Position numbers and translations under genes: made by a program | Notes under the pieces: generated by a model | Database searches by the model: none | Told to the model about the DNA's origin: nothing | Seen by the model: only the letters and a program-made list of their open reading frames with translations | Source: Nostoc paludosum FACHB-159 | GTDB taxonomy: Bacteria; Cyanobacteriota; Cyanobacteriia; Cyanobacteriales; Nostocaceae | Length of the DNA stretch: 64,000 nt | Direction of reading: 5' to 3' | Assembly (NCBI RefSeq): GCF_014698835.1 | Contig: NZ_JACJTU010000021.1 | Location: forward strand, 1-64,000 | Shown here: positions 9,483 through 18,543 of the stretch, in pieces | How positions within the stretch are numbered: the stretch's first letter is position 1 | Layout: the number at the start of each line of letters is the position of its first letter

Positions 9483-10325
9483 CCTATGCTTCTCTCAATT
9501 AATTAGACAAAATTGATTGCAGACACTAAGTAGCTAGGCGTAAATAAATTTAAAGTTTGTAGTCAGAACTTTAGTCTTGATAATCCTGAATCAGCGATGA
9601 ATCGCTCACTACTAACTAAAAATTTTATCTAATGTTTAATTATGCCTACCTACTTAAAAGAATTTTTGTAGTCTTATGCTATTTATAATTCAACACAGCT
9701 TAGCCATACATTGAAAGCAAAAAGTAGTTTGGTTTGGCGATCGCCACTCAACATACAACTTTTTTAACTTAACTGTAAGTAAAACAGCACAACTAAACCT
9801 AACTTCTGATAATTATAGCAACAAGCAGGAGGCAGAAGGTAAAACTGTTACCATTCCTAGCATTCACACTTGTTAATGTCCTAACCTATGTGGCTACGGC
9901 TATATAATTTGTAATTTGCTATATTTCATCAACAAAATTTAAACAAGGGCTTACCTTTAATAATATAGTTCTGTTTATTCTCACCCACTCACTTACCGTT
10001 CTTAAACCACTCTGGGTAAAGAAAAGCCGAAGTTGATTTTTCAACATTAAAAAATTTTTTCTACATTTCATAACATTATGGTGAAATAAGCTCTTTCGCT
10101 TAAAATTAATACTTGCGGAGGATGAAATTATTCTCTAATAGACAGCGATGAAAGAGGGCTATTAACTGATGACTGAATTATTCAAACCCTAAAGATACCG
10201 CAGTATTCCGATTGGCTTTTAGTAGATAAAAAGAAATTATGAATTTGTTTAAAAATCCCACTTGCTATTAAATTTTAAATCTGTAATATTGAAGAATTAA
10301 ATCAATAAATCAACACATTCACATA
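9483..10325. other. AT-rich intergenic gap upstream of egtD
   Basis: About 840 bases with no credible reading frame. I see one HIP1-related GGCGATCGCC site near 9737, AT-rich runs, and no array, tRNA or obvious riboswitch. It probably holds the egtD promoter. Confidence 0.6.
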
Positions 10326-11300
10326 ATGTTAACAAAATCTCTAAAAATTTTGAATGACCACGATCAAGCTCTGTCTAACGAGGGACAAGATGTCATTCAA
10401 GGATTAACTCGAACGCCGAAAAGTATACCTCCAAAATATTTCTACGACGATCGCGGTTCAGAATTATTTGAACAAATATGTGAATTACCAGAATATTATC
10501 CAACACGAACAGAAGCATGGATTTTGCAGCAATATGCTGATGAAATTGCTCAAATAACAGGTGCTTGCGAACTCGTAGAATTAGGGAGTGGCAGTTCTAC
10601 AAAAACTCTATTTTTGTTAGATGCTTACCAAAAACTTGCCAGTTACTGTAGATATATACCCGTTGATGTGAGTCGTGGTATCTTACAATCTAGTGTATTA
10701 AAGCTGCAACAAAAATATCCAGCTTTTTTTATTGAGGGTTTAATCGGAACCTACGAACAAGCCTTAGCAAAACTAGAATCAACTTTTGCAGCATCACGGA
10801 TGATTTTTTTCTTAGGCAGTTCTCTGGGAAATTTTAACCCGCAGGAATGCGATAAATTTTTAGGACAAATTGCTAAAACTCTACAACCTGGAGATTACTT
10901 TCTTTTGGGGATTGATTTACAAAAACCCAAGGAAATTTTAGAGCCAGCTTATAACGACAGTCAGGGAATAACGGCTGCTTTTAACTTGAATATGCTGTCT
11001 CATTTAAATTGGCGTTTTCAAGGCAATTTTGACCTTAATTTATTTACTCATCAAGCTATTTATAACCAAACTGACGCTCAAATTGAGATGTATCTGCATT
11101 CCCAAAAGAGTCATCAGGTATCTTTAAAAGCATTAAATTTACAAGTTTCTTTTACAGAGGGAGAAAGTATTCTCACCGAAATTTCGCGCAAGTTTGATTT
11201 AGCAATTATGCAAGAACAACTAAAGATGCACGGACTTAAGACATTGAAGACTTGGACAGATCCGCAAGAATGGTTCGGGTTAATTCTTTGTCAAGCTTAA
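10326..11300 (+). CDS. egtD: L-histidine N-alpha-methyltransferase (EgtD-type)
   Basis: 324 residues, typical EgtD length. EgtD trimethylates histidine with S-adenosylmethionine to hercynine, the first step of ergothioneine synthesis. Visible motifs are PPKYFYDDRGSELFEQIC near the start, the SAM loop VELGSGSSTKT at about residue 84, YIPVDVSRGIL, and FFLGSSLGNFNP at about 160. The next gene encodes a matching iron-dependent sulfoxide synthase, which supports the assignment. The ATG at 10326 begins a normal N-terminus; no clear Shine-Dalgarno is present. Confidence 0.9.
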   Translation: MLTKSLKILNDHDQALSNEGQDVIQGLTRTPKSIPPKYFYDDRGSELFEQICELPEYYPTRTEAWILQQYADEIAQITGACELVELGSGSSTKTLFLLDAYQKLASYCRYIPVDVSRGILQSSVLKLQQKYPAFFIEGLIGTYEQALAKLESTFAASRMIFFLGSSLGNFNPQECDKFLGQIAKTLQPGDYFLLGIDLQKPKEILEPAYNDSQGITAAFNLNMLSHLNWRFQGNFDLNLFTHQAIYNQTDAQIEMYLHSQKSHQVSLKALNLQVSFTEGESILTEISRKFDLAIMQEQLKMHGLKTLKTWTDPQEWFGLILCQA

Positions 11301-11351
11301 ATCGATGTTGAAAAAGGGAGTAGGGAATAGGGTATAAAGCCAAAACCCTTA

Positions 11352-11465
11352 TCTAGAAACGCGAAAAATTGCGTTTTTACGAGCCGAACTATTCCCAGAA
11401 ACACTGCCTCAAACTTTTGTCTTTGACACGCTACGCGTAGCTTGCTTCACCGTAGGAGTAGGCAA
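11352..11465. repeat. Dispersed palindromes between egtD and the sulfoxide synthase gene
   Basis: An imperfect hairpin TAGAAACGC...GCGTTTTTA (11354-11379) is a diverged member of the GAGACGCG palindrome family seen at 15.2, 58.7 and 63.8 kb. A perfect 12-bp palindrome GCTACGCGTAGC follows at 11430-11441. Such blocks are common mobile repeats in Nostoc-type genomes. Confidence 0.6.
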
Positions 11466-11495
11466 AATCTAAAATCCAAAATTTTTTTTGACAGC

Positions 11496-12842
11496 ATGAG
11501 TAGTCTACAATCTACTAAACCTCCAAAACTGGATAGTTGTAATTCTCAAATCATTCTCGATTACTTTGAGAATGCTTGGCAACTAGAAGATATTTTAATG
11601 GAAAGTCTAGTTGGGGAGGATACATTTTATATCAATCCCGATCCTTTGAGAAACCCTCTAATTTTTTACCTGGGACATTCGGCTGTTTTCTACATCAATA
11701 AATTAATTCGCGTTGGGTTATTAGAAAAACGCTTGAATCCAGAGTATGAAATTTTATTTGAAATTGGAGTCGATCCAGAGAAACCAGAAGAATTGAATGA
11801 AGCGATCGCTCATTTGAATTGGCCGTCTCTTGCCCAAACTTGGGAATATCGAAGGCAAGCATTTTCCATCATCTCAGAAGTAATTAAAACCACTCCAATT
11901 ACTCTGCCAATTCATCCCGATTGTCCCCTTTGGGCATTAATGATGGCAATTGAACACCAGCGTATTCACATTGAAACTTCTTCGATGTTAATTCGCCAAC
12001 TACCAATTGGAAGAGTCAAACGCCCTTCAAATTGGAAATATGCTGCTTTTAATGGTTACACTCCTGGGAATGAAATGATAGAAGTTCCTGGCGGGGTGGT
12101 AAAACTTGGCAAAGCCTTTGACGATAGGACTTATGGATGGGATATTGATTATGGCGATCGCACTGTTGAAGTTCAACCCTTTTTCGCTAGTAAATATCTA
12201 ATCACCAACGCCGAGTTTATTTATTTTGTCAAAGCTGGTGGCTACGAAAATCCCGAATATTGGCATAAGGAATCTTGGAATTGGAAAACTCAAAATAACA
12301 TCAAACACCCCAAATTTTGGCTCCCTGAAAATGGCAGTTATAAATATCGAGCTATGTTTGATGAAATGGAATTACCCCTAGATTGGCCAGTAGAAGTCAA
12401 TCACTATGAAGCAATGGCTTATTGCCGTTGGCAAGGTGAAGATACTCGCTTAATGAGCGAACCAGAATATCATTTAGCAACTTATGGAAATAATTCATCA
12501 GAAGATATAGATAATTACAATCTCAATCTAAAATTTGGTTCGCCGAGTCCAGTTGGAATGTTAGAAACAGCCAAAAGTCACTCTGGATTGTACGACTTGC
12601 GAGGTAATGTTTGGGAATGGTTGAGCGATCATTTAAATCCCCTTTCCGGATATAAACCTCATTATCTCTACGAAGATAATTCTGCGATCTTTTTTGACAC
12701 CAAACATCATATAATGCTAGGAGGATGTTGGATAACTAACGGTACAGAAGCTTTAAAATATTATCGCAACTGGTTCCGTCCCAATTTTTATCAACACGCA
12801 GGTTTTAGGATTGTTCGAGATATAGCTGGCAATAAGCAATAG
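11496..12842 (+). CDS. OvoA-like iron-dependent sulfoxide synthase (ergothioneine/thiohistidine synthesis)
   Basis: 448 residues from the ATG at 11496; an upstream in-frame start at 11442 would only translate a dispersed repeat. N-terminal DinB-like domain with PLIFYLGHSAVFYINKL (about residues 50-66) and the metal motif EHQRIHIETSSMLIRQL (about 152). A C-terminal FGE-like domain (about 200-448) has EVNHYEAMAYCRWQ, LRGNVWEWLSDH and QHAGFRIVRD. The family is a non-haem Fe(II) enzyme that joins a thiol to C2 or C5 of a histidine derivative and forms a sulfoxide. The sequence looks closer to OvoA (5-histidylcysteine sulfoxide synthase) than to actinobacterial EgtB, but the C-terminal methyltransferase domain of OvoA is absent, and EgtD is next door. 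I infer a role in ergothioneine synthesis by a recruited OvoA-type enzyme. Confidence 0.85.
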   Translation: MSSLQSTKPPKLDSCNSQIILDYFENAWQLEDILMESLVGEDTFYINPDPLRNPLIFYLGHSAVFYINKLIRVGLLEKRLNPEYEILFEIGVDPEKPEELNEAIAHLNWPSLAQTWEYRRQAFSIISEVIKTTPITLPIHPDCPLWALMMAIEHQRIHIETSSMLIRQLPIGRVKRPSNWKYAAFNGYTPGNEMIEVPGGVVKLGKAFDDRTYGWDIDYGDRTVEVQPFFASKYLITNAEFIYFVKAGGYENPEYWHKESWNWKTQNNIKHPKFWLPENGSYKYRAMFDEMELPLDWPVEVNHYEAMAYCRWQGEDTRLMSEPEYHLATYGNNSSEDIDNYNLNLKFGSPSPVGMLETAKSHSGLYDLRGNVWEWLSDHLNPLSGYKPHYLYEDNSAIFFDTKHHIMLGGCWITNGTEALKYYRNWFRPNFYQHAGFRIVRDIAGNKQ

Positions 12843-12895
12843 ACAAAGAAAGTTTTTTGGCGCTGCGGTTTTACCATCAGTTTATGTCCTAAACG
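12832..12895 (+). repeat. Dispersed repeat, copy A
   Basis: Contains GCAATAAGCAATAGACAAAGAAAG followed by GGTTTTAC and AGTTTATGTCCTAAAC in order. The same ordered blocks occur at 13497-13575 and, inverted, at 18300-18410. It overlaps the last codons of the sulfoxide synthase gene. Confidence 0.7.
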
Positions 12896-12995
12896 AGGAT
12901 AACGCATATTTAATTTCTGGAGATGTTTATTAATTCTGAATTCTGAAGTCTGAATTCTGTTTTAATAACAACCTAAAAACAGGAGATTATTAACC

Positions 12996-13490
12996 ATGAA
13001 ACCAAATCCAATACCACCACAACCCGGCCAAGAATCAGTTTGGGATTATCCGCGTCCGGCTCGTTTAGAAGATACTAATAAACAACTACGGGTAATTTTT
13101 AATGGTATTGTTTTGGCAGAAACTAATAAAGGTAAAAGAGTTTTAGAAACAAGCCATCCTCCAGTTTATTATTTTCCACCTGAGGACGTTAAAGTAGAAC
13201 ACCTGATTGAAACGTCGAAAAATGGCTTGTGTGAATGGAAAGGGCGATATCAATATTATGATGTCAAAGTTGGTGAGAAATATCTAAAATATGCAGCTTG
13301 GGCATATTTTAACCCCACCCCTGATTTTGTTTCCCTGGAAAAATACTATGCTTTTATGCCCAATTTAATGGATGCTTGTTATGTCAATGATGAGTTAGTA
13401 ACACCTCAACCTGGCGATTTTTACGGAGGATGGATTACTGCTGATATTGTCGGGCCATTTAAAGGTAGTCCGGGAACAATGTGGTGGTAA
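12996..13490 (+). CDS. DUF427-domain protein
   Basis: 164 residues matching the DUF427 family: GIVLAETNKGKRVLETSHPPVYYFPPEDV, then GEKYLKYAAWAYFNPTPDF. The fold is small and mostly beta; the biochemical function of the family is not established. A good AGGAG lies 13 bases before the ATG. It is co-directional with egtD and the sulfoxide synthase, but 150 bases and a dispersed repeat separate them, so shared function is uncertain. It ends MWW. Confidence 0.8.
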   Translation: MKPNPIPPQPGQESVWDYPRPARLEDTNKQLRVIFNGIVLAETNKGKRVLETSHPPVYYFPPEDVKVEHLIETSKNGLCEWKGRYQYYDVKVGEKYLKYAAWAYFNPTPDFVSLEKYYAFMPNLMDACYVNDELVTPQPGDFYGGWITADIVGPFKGSPGTMWW

Positions 13491-13496
13491 TTTTAT

Positions 13497-13575
13497 AGCA
13501 GAGAATAGGCAACAGGCAAAGAAACTTCCTTGGCATAGGGGTTTTATGATTAGTTTATGTCCTAAACTATGCTTC
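13497..13575 (+). repeat. Dispersed repeat, copy B
   Basis: Best-preserved direct copy: GGCAACAGGCAAAGAAA, then GGGGTTTTAT, then AGTTTATGTCCTAAACTATG. It follows the DUF427 stop codon directly. Confidence 0.75.
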
Positions 13576-13626
13576 AAGTGCTATTGTTCTTCATGTTTTG
13601 ATGAAAGCTAAACCAATTGACACCAT

Positions 13627-15162
13627 TTAGCTGAGCAGTTTCTTAGACTTCAACCACTCATGTACAACTTCTTCAACAGGGCGAGATTGATTATCAACCT
13701 GGTAATTCATTTTTTGCATTGCTTCAGTAGAAATTAGCCCAGCTAATTGATTGATAGCTTCTCGTAACTCTGGATATTTTTCCAGAATTGCTTGATTGAA
13801 AATAGGGACAGCTTCATAAGGTGGAAAGTATTTTTTATCATCTTCTAAGATGACTAAATTTAAAACAGCAATCAAGCCATCTGTAGAATTACCTGCTATC
13901 AAATCTACTTTCTTTTCTTTGATAGCTTGATATATCAATCCTAACTCCATTTGTTGGGGAGGTTTAGCAAATTTTAAGCCATAAGTTTTAGCTAACCCTG
14001 GATAACCATCTTGTCTTCCCAGAAATTCATAACCAAATCCTGCTTGCATTTGAGGTGTATATTTAGCAGCTTCGGAAAGGGTTTTAATCTGCCATCGTTT
14101 AGCATCTTCACTGCGGATAATCATAGCGAAGGTGTTGTTAAATCCCAAAGGCTGCATGACTTCTAATTTAAATTTTTGGCTGTAGTCTTGTTTAACTTTT
14201 TGATAAACTACTTGAGGATCGCTGATAGGTTTTTGTTTCAAAACAGATGTGAAACTCGTTCCTGTGTATTCTATATAGCCAGCGATTTTACCTGCTTTCA
14301 CCGCTTCATGACAAATAAAAGTCCCCCCTAAATTTAACCGTCTATCAACCCTTAATTTAGTATGGGATTCAATTTGTTGAGCTAGTAATTCTCCTAAAAT
14401 AAATTGTTCAGTAAAATTTTTGGAACCAATAATAATTGTTGGTGGCGTTAGCCAATAGGTAAAGCCAATTAATACCCCAATAATTAACGTTAATATTGCA
14501 AAATAAACGCCTGTTTTGCGATTAATTTTTATAGTTTTTTCACTTTGCTGTGTCAGGTTTTTTTCTAACCATCCCAAGCTAAAATCCGCACCTAAGGCAA
14601 TCAAAGCGGCGGGTATTGCCCCAGCTAAAATCAGCTGATTATTAAGAGTAGAAATCCCTCGAAAAAGAAACACTCCCAAACCTCCGCCGCCAATAGCTGC
14701 CGCAATGGTAGCAATTCCCACACAAATAACTGTTGCTACCCTAACTCCTGCCAAAATAACGCCTAAAGCTAGAGGAATTTCTACTTGAAACAGCAATTGC
14801 CTATCTGTCATTCCCATCCCCTGCCCCGCCTCTCGAATTGCTGGTTCCACGCTATTAATACCGATATAAGTATTGCGAATTATTGGGAGCAAAGCATAAA
14901 GAATCAAGGCGACAATAGCAGGAACTTTGCCAATTCCTCCAAAAAATGGTACTGAAATCAGAAAACCAAAGATAGCTAAACTGGGAGTGGTTTGAATAGC
15001 GTTAGTTAAACCGATAATAGGTTGGGCGAGTTTCGGTTGGCGAGTGATGAATATGCCTAAAGGAATGCCAATGGAAACGGCCACCACCATTGCAATTACA
15101 ACTAATACTAAATGTTCTCCAGTGCGGAGGACAATTTCTAGGAAATATTGGCCCAAAAACAC
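13627..15162 (-). CDS. Osmoprotectant/glycine-betaine ABC permease fused to substrate-binding domain
   Basis: 511 residues. Residues 1-205 form a BPD-type permease with five or six membrane segments and the EAA-like loop (EAGQGMGMTDRQLLFQVEIPLAL). After a further membrane segment near 220-240, residues about 245-511 form an OpuAC-type binding domain (IIGSKNFTEQFILGELLAQQ). Such fusions import quaternary amines such as glycine betaine or choline. The ATPase subunit is not adjacent: ilvC is upstream and a DUF427 gene lies convergently downstream. Start ATG at 15162. The substrate is inferred from the family only. Confidence 0.88.
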   Translation of the reverse strand: MFLGQYFLEIVLRTGEHLVLVVIAMVVAVSIGIPLGIFITRQPKLAQPIIGLTNAIQTTPSLAIFGFLISVPFFGGIGKVPAIVALILYALLPIIRNTYIGINSVEPAIREAGQGMGMTDRQLLFQVEIPLALGVILAGVRVATVICVGIATIAAAIGGGGLGVFLFRGISTLNNQLILAGAIPAALIALGADFSLGWLEKNLTQQSEKTIKINRKTGVYFAILTLIIGVLIGFTYWLTPPTIIIGSKNFTEQFILGELLAQQIESHTKLRVDRRLNLGGTFICHEAVKAGKIAGYIEYTGTSFTSVLKQKPISDPQVVYQKVKQDYSQKFKLEVMQPLGFNNTFAMIIRSEDAKRWQIKTLSEAAKYTPQMQAGFGYEFLGRQDGYPGLAKTYGLKFAKPPQQMELGLIYQAIKEKKVDLIAGNSTDGLIAVLNLVILEDDKKYFPPYEAVPIFNQAILEKYPELREAINQLAGLISTEAMQKMNYQVDNQSRPVEEVVHEWLKSKKLLS

Positions 15163-15197
15163 ACTTATCTCCTGATATGGTTGAGGGATAAATCAAA

Positions 15198-15217
15198 AGA
15201 CGCGATAAATCGCGTCT
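15198..15217. repeat. Palindromic repeat AGACGCGAT..ATCGCGTCT
   Basis: Perfect 9-bp arms around AA, followed by CTACAAAAG. The same palindrome and flank occur at 58658-58679. On the minus strand it could serve as the ilvC terminator, because the hairpin is followed by TTTTGATTT. Confidence 0.75.
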
Positions 15218-15247
15218 CTACAAAAGATTAATTCTGAATTCTTCTTT

Positions 15248-16243
15248 TTAAGCTTTTTTCAACCAACTAAACATGGCACGTAAATCTTTACCAACTTCCT
15301 CAATTTTGTGTTCGGCTTCTTTGCGACGCAAGGCAGTAAATCCTGGTTTACCAGATTGGTTTTCTAACACAAATTCTCGCGCAAATTGCCCAGATTGAAT
15401 TTCGCTGAGAATCTTCTGCATTTCAGCTTTGGTTTGTTCGGTGACAATCCGCGGCCCACGGGTATAATCGCCATATTCAGCTGTGTTAGAAATGCTATCG
15501 CGCATTTTCGCTAAACCGCCTTCCACAACCAAGTCAACAATCAACTTGACTTCATGGAGACATTCAAAATAAGCCAATTCTGGTTGATAACCAGCTTCTA
15601 CCAAAGTTTCAAATCCGGCCTTAATTAAAGCACTCAAACCACCGCACAATACTGCTTGTTCGCCAAATAAATCAGTTTCAGTTTCTTCACGGAAAGTCGT
15701 TTCCAGAATACCGGCACGGCTACCACCGATACCTTTAGCGTATGCCATTGCGCGATCGCGTGCCTGACCACTAGCATCTTGATAAACTGCAAACAGCGCT
15801 GGTACGCCTTCCCCATTCTCATAAGTCCGCCGTACCAAATGCCCCGGCCCTTTTGGTGCCACCATCACCACATCTACATTCGCTGGTGGTACAACTTGCC
15901 CAAAATGAATATTGAAACCGTGGGCAAAGGCTAATACATTCCCTTCTTCTAAATTGGGTTCAATCTCGTTTTTGTAAATCGTTTTTTGGACTTCATCAGG
16001 TAACAAAATCATAATGAAGTCAGCAGCATTAGCCGCATCGGCAACATTTTTCACAGTTAAACCAGCTGCTTCGGCTTTCGCCACTGACTTACTGCCCGGA
16101 TATAGTCCCACAATTACATTCAAACCACTATCTTTTAAGTTGAGAGCGTGGGCATGACCTTGGGAACCATAGCCGATAATAGCAATAGTTTTTCCGCTCA
16201 AAAGGTCTAAATTGGCATCTTCGTCATAATACATCCGGGCCAT
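15248..16243 (-). CDS. ilvC: Ketol-acid reductoisomerase (class I)
   Basis: 331 residues from the ATG at 16243, giving MARMYYDEDANLDLL. An in-frame ATG 7 codons earlier exists, but the Shine-Dalgarno AGGAG sits correctly for 16243. The enzyme carries out isomerisation and NADPH reduction of 2-acetolactate in branched-chain amino-acid synthesis. Motifs: IIGYGSQGHAHALNL (nucleotide loop, about 22), PKGPGHLVRRTYENGEGVP (about 130), EETETDLFGEQAVLCGG (Mg-binding, about 186) and ECLHEVKLIVDL. Length is that of class I enzymes. It stands alone with its own promoter in the repeat-bearing gap upstream. Confidence 0.97.
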   Translation of the reverse strand: MARMYYDEDANLDLLSGKTIAIIGYGSQGHAHALNLKDSGLNVIVGLYPGSKSVAKAEAAGLTVKNVADAANAADFIMILLPDEVQKTIYKNEIEPNLEEGNVLAFAHGFNIHFGQVVPPANVDVVMVAPKGPGHLVRRTYENGEGVPALFAVYQDASGQARDRAMAYAKGIGGSRAGILETTFREETETDLFGEQAVLCGGLSALIKAGFETLVEAGYQPELAYFECLHEVKLIVDLVVEGGLAKMRDSISNTAEYGDYTRGPRIVTEQTKAEMQKILSEIQSGQFAREFVLENQSGKPGFTALRRKEAEHKIEEVGKDLRAMFSWLKKA

Positions 16244-16317
16244 AGAAGCATCTCCTGTCAGCAAGCATCATTAAATTGGCAGGCTTCTGATTGTACCTCA
16301 AATTGAGTAGCTAAATA

Positions 16318-16392
16318 TTGGGGATTAGGGATTGGGGATTGGGGACTGGGTATTGGGTATTCAACTTTCCTCTAGTTCCTAGTCCCCAGTGC
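16318..16392. repeat. Paired inverted heptamer repeats
   Basis: GGGGATTAGGGATTGGGGATTGGGGACTGGG is followed by CTAGTTCCTAGTCCCCAGT, so the array can fold on itself. It lies between the divergent ilvC and NDH-2 genes. The remaining bases to 16652 are AT-rich promoter-like sequence. Confidence 0.8.
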
Positions 16393-16652
16393 CTTCATTT
16401 TTAAACTTGCATAAATGCCTTATCAAGCACCGATAAATCTACACGAGAAATATTTTCAGTATTTTTAGGAGATTAAAGTTACTTTATTAACAAAATATTT
16501 CTTTCCCAGTCCCCAGTTATATCAATACATCGGGAGCTTTGATTGACTAATCATTTAGTAAATGTAAAAAACAATACAAATTTATAATGACAAGTTTGAG
16601 ACAAATTTGTTAAGAATAGTTACAGCAGTCGTCATCTAGAGAAATATTTCTT

Positions 16653-18014
16653 ATGGTAAACTCACTTGACAATAACCGAATCCATCAAGTTGTCATTGTT
16701 GGCGGTGGTTTTGGTGGACTTTATGCAGCAAAAACACTCGCTAAAACAGCGGTAAATGTTACTTTAATCGATAAACGTAACTTTCATCTATTTCAACCCC
16801 TCCTGTACCAAGTCGCTACAGGCGCTTTATCTCCCGCTGATATTTCCTCGCCTTTGCGTTCTGTACTCAGTAAAAGCAAGAATACAAAAGTGCTGTTGGG
16901 AGAGGTGAATAATATCGATCCACAAGCACAAAAAGTAATTGTGGGCGACGAAGCAATACCTTACGATACATTGATTGTTGCCACGGGTGCGAAGCATTCT
17001 TATTTTGGCAAAGACAACTGGGAAGAATTCGCCCCTGGCTTGAAAACTGTAGAAGATGCTATAGAAATGCGTCGCCGGATTTTTATGGCATTTGAAGCAG
17101 CGGAAAAAGAAACCGACCCAGAAAAACGCCGTGCCTGGTTAACTTTTGTGATTGTTGGTGGTGGCCCTACTGGTGTAGAATTAGCGGGAGCGATCGCAGA
17201 ATTGGCAAATCAAACTCTCAAAGAAGATTTCCGCAACATCGACACTTCAGAAGCTCAAATTTTGCTCTTAGAAGGACTGGATCGAATTCTGCCACCATTT
17301 GCACCAGAATTATCACAAGAAGCCGAAGCATCTCTAACGCGCTTGGGAGTGGTTGTCCAAACAAAAACATTAGTAACTAATATTGAAAATGATATTGTCA
17401 CCCTCAAACAAGGGGATGAAGTCAAAGAGATTGCCTCAAAAACCGTATTATGGGCAGCGGGCGTGAAAGCTTCGGCAATGGGAAAAGTGCTAACAGAACG
17501 CACAGCTGCCGAATGCGATCGCGCGGGACGTGTTATCGTCGAACCTGATTTGAGTATTAAAGGATATCCAAATATTTTTGTAATTGGCGACTTGGCGAAT
17601 TTTTCTCACCAAAATGGTAAACCACTACCTGGTGTTGCACCTGTGGCTAAGCAAGAAGGAGAATACGTCGCAGAACTAATTCAAAAACGGCTTGTAGGTC
17701 AAACCTTGCCAGCCTTTGCTTATGTCGATCGCGGTAGTTTAGCAATGATTGGGCAAAATTCGGCTGTGGTGGATTTAGGTTTTCTCAAGCTCAAAGGGTT
17801 CTTTGCGTGGGCATTTTGGCTATTAATTCACATTTATTTCTTAATTGAATTTGACAATAAATTAGTAGTGATGATTCAGTGGGCGTGGAATTATTTCACC
17901 CGTAATCGTGGAGCCAGATTAATTACAGGTCAAGAATCAGTCACGCAGTTAGAAATTAGCGATCGCAACACTTATTACACATCAGAGACTAATAAACAGC
18001 CAGTAAATGTCTAA
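16653..18014 (+). CDS. ndh: Type II NADH dehydrogenase (NDH-2)
   Basis: 453 residues. Single-subunit flavoprotein that oxidises NAD(P)H and reduces quinone without pumping protons. FAD loop IVGGGFGGLYAAKTLAK near residue 14, NAD(P) loop VIVGGGPTGVELAGAIAEL near 168, and GYPNIFVIGDLA near 305 for FAD. A C-terminal amphipathic/hydrophobic stretch (FAWAFWLLIHIYFLIEF, about 385) likely anchors it to the membrane face. Cyanobacteria carry several paralogues; which one this is cannot be told here. Followed by a hairpin. Confidence 0.93.
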   Translation: MVNSLDNNRIHQVVIVGGGFGGLYAAKTLAKTAVNVTLIDKRNFHLFQPLLYQVATGALSPADISSPLRSVLSKSKNTKVLLGEVNNIDPQAQKVIVGDEAIPYDTLIVATGAKHSYFGKDNWEEFAPGLKTVEDAIEMRRRIFMAFEAAEKETDPEKRRAWLTFVIVGGGPTGVELAGAIAELANQTLKEDFRNIDTSEAQILLLEGLDRILPPFAPELSQEAEASLTRLGVVVQTKTLVTNIENDIVTLKQGDEVKEIASKTVLWAAGVKASAMGKVLTERTAAECDRAGRVIVEPDLSIKGYPNIFVIGDLANFSHQNGKPLPGVAPVAKQEGEYVAELIQKRLVGQTLPAFAYVDRGSLAMIGQNSAVVDLGFLKLKGFFAWAFWLLIHIYFLIEFDNKLVVMIQWAWNYFTRNRGARLITGQESVTQLEISDRNTYYTSETNKQPVNV

Positions 18015-18035
18015 ATTGGTCATTGCCTAAGCATT

Positions 18036-18063
18036 ACCCAACAACATCTCGTTAATGTTGGGT
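18036..18063 (+). terminator. Hairpin after NDH-2
   Basis: Perfect 8-bp stem ACCCAACA / TGTTGGGT, 20 bases after the stop codon. The T-run is weak. Confidence 0.55.
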
Positions 18064-18543
18064 TTCATCCTTCTTCAACCAAACCTACCCCAGCTTTCGT
18101 TTTTAGTCTTAACTCAACTCCATTGCCCTTGGGATTTTCGCACCCCAGGCAGCATTGCCACATTAAATAGTTCTTCAAATACGCCATCCAAGTGCAGCTA
18201 ATGGACTTCGCCATTGCTAATTTTAATTAGCATCAGTCTGTACTGGGTGACGTTATTTTGCGTACTTTAATAAAATTGGGATGCTCCCACTCCTTTAAGA
18301 ATCGAAGCATAGTTTAGGACATAAACTGCTTGTAAAACCCCTACACCCGAAGACTTTCTTTGCCTGTTGCCTATTGCCTGTTGCCTATTGCTGTTACCTG
18401 CTATATAAAGTGGTTGAAACCCTTTGATGGATCGGCAGATACAGGTTAGGATAATCCATCAATTAGAGGAATATCTCGAAGCAAAGCGCGATTAAGCGCT
18501 CTGCAACAAAAAATTTGCCCAAATTCAACTTTGGGCGGGTTAT
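18064..18543. other. Intergenic gap with inverted copy C of the dispersed repeat
   Basis: Bases 18300-18410 carry an inverted copy of the repeat at 12.8 and 13.5 kb: CATAGTTTAGGACATAAACT, GTAAAACCCCTA, CTTTCTTTGCCTGTTGCC, then further GCCTATTGCC units. The rest has no credible gene. Confidence 0.7.

Noticed and set aside
12550..12842. C-terminus of the sulfoxide synthase as another DGR variable region
   Set aside because: It has an FGE-like fold, but its codons are AT-rich like the rest of the gene and show no NNC/NNT bias.
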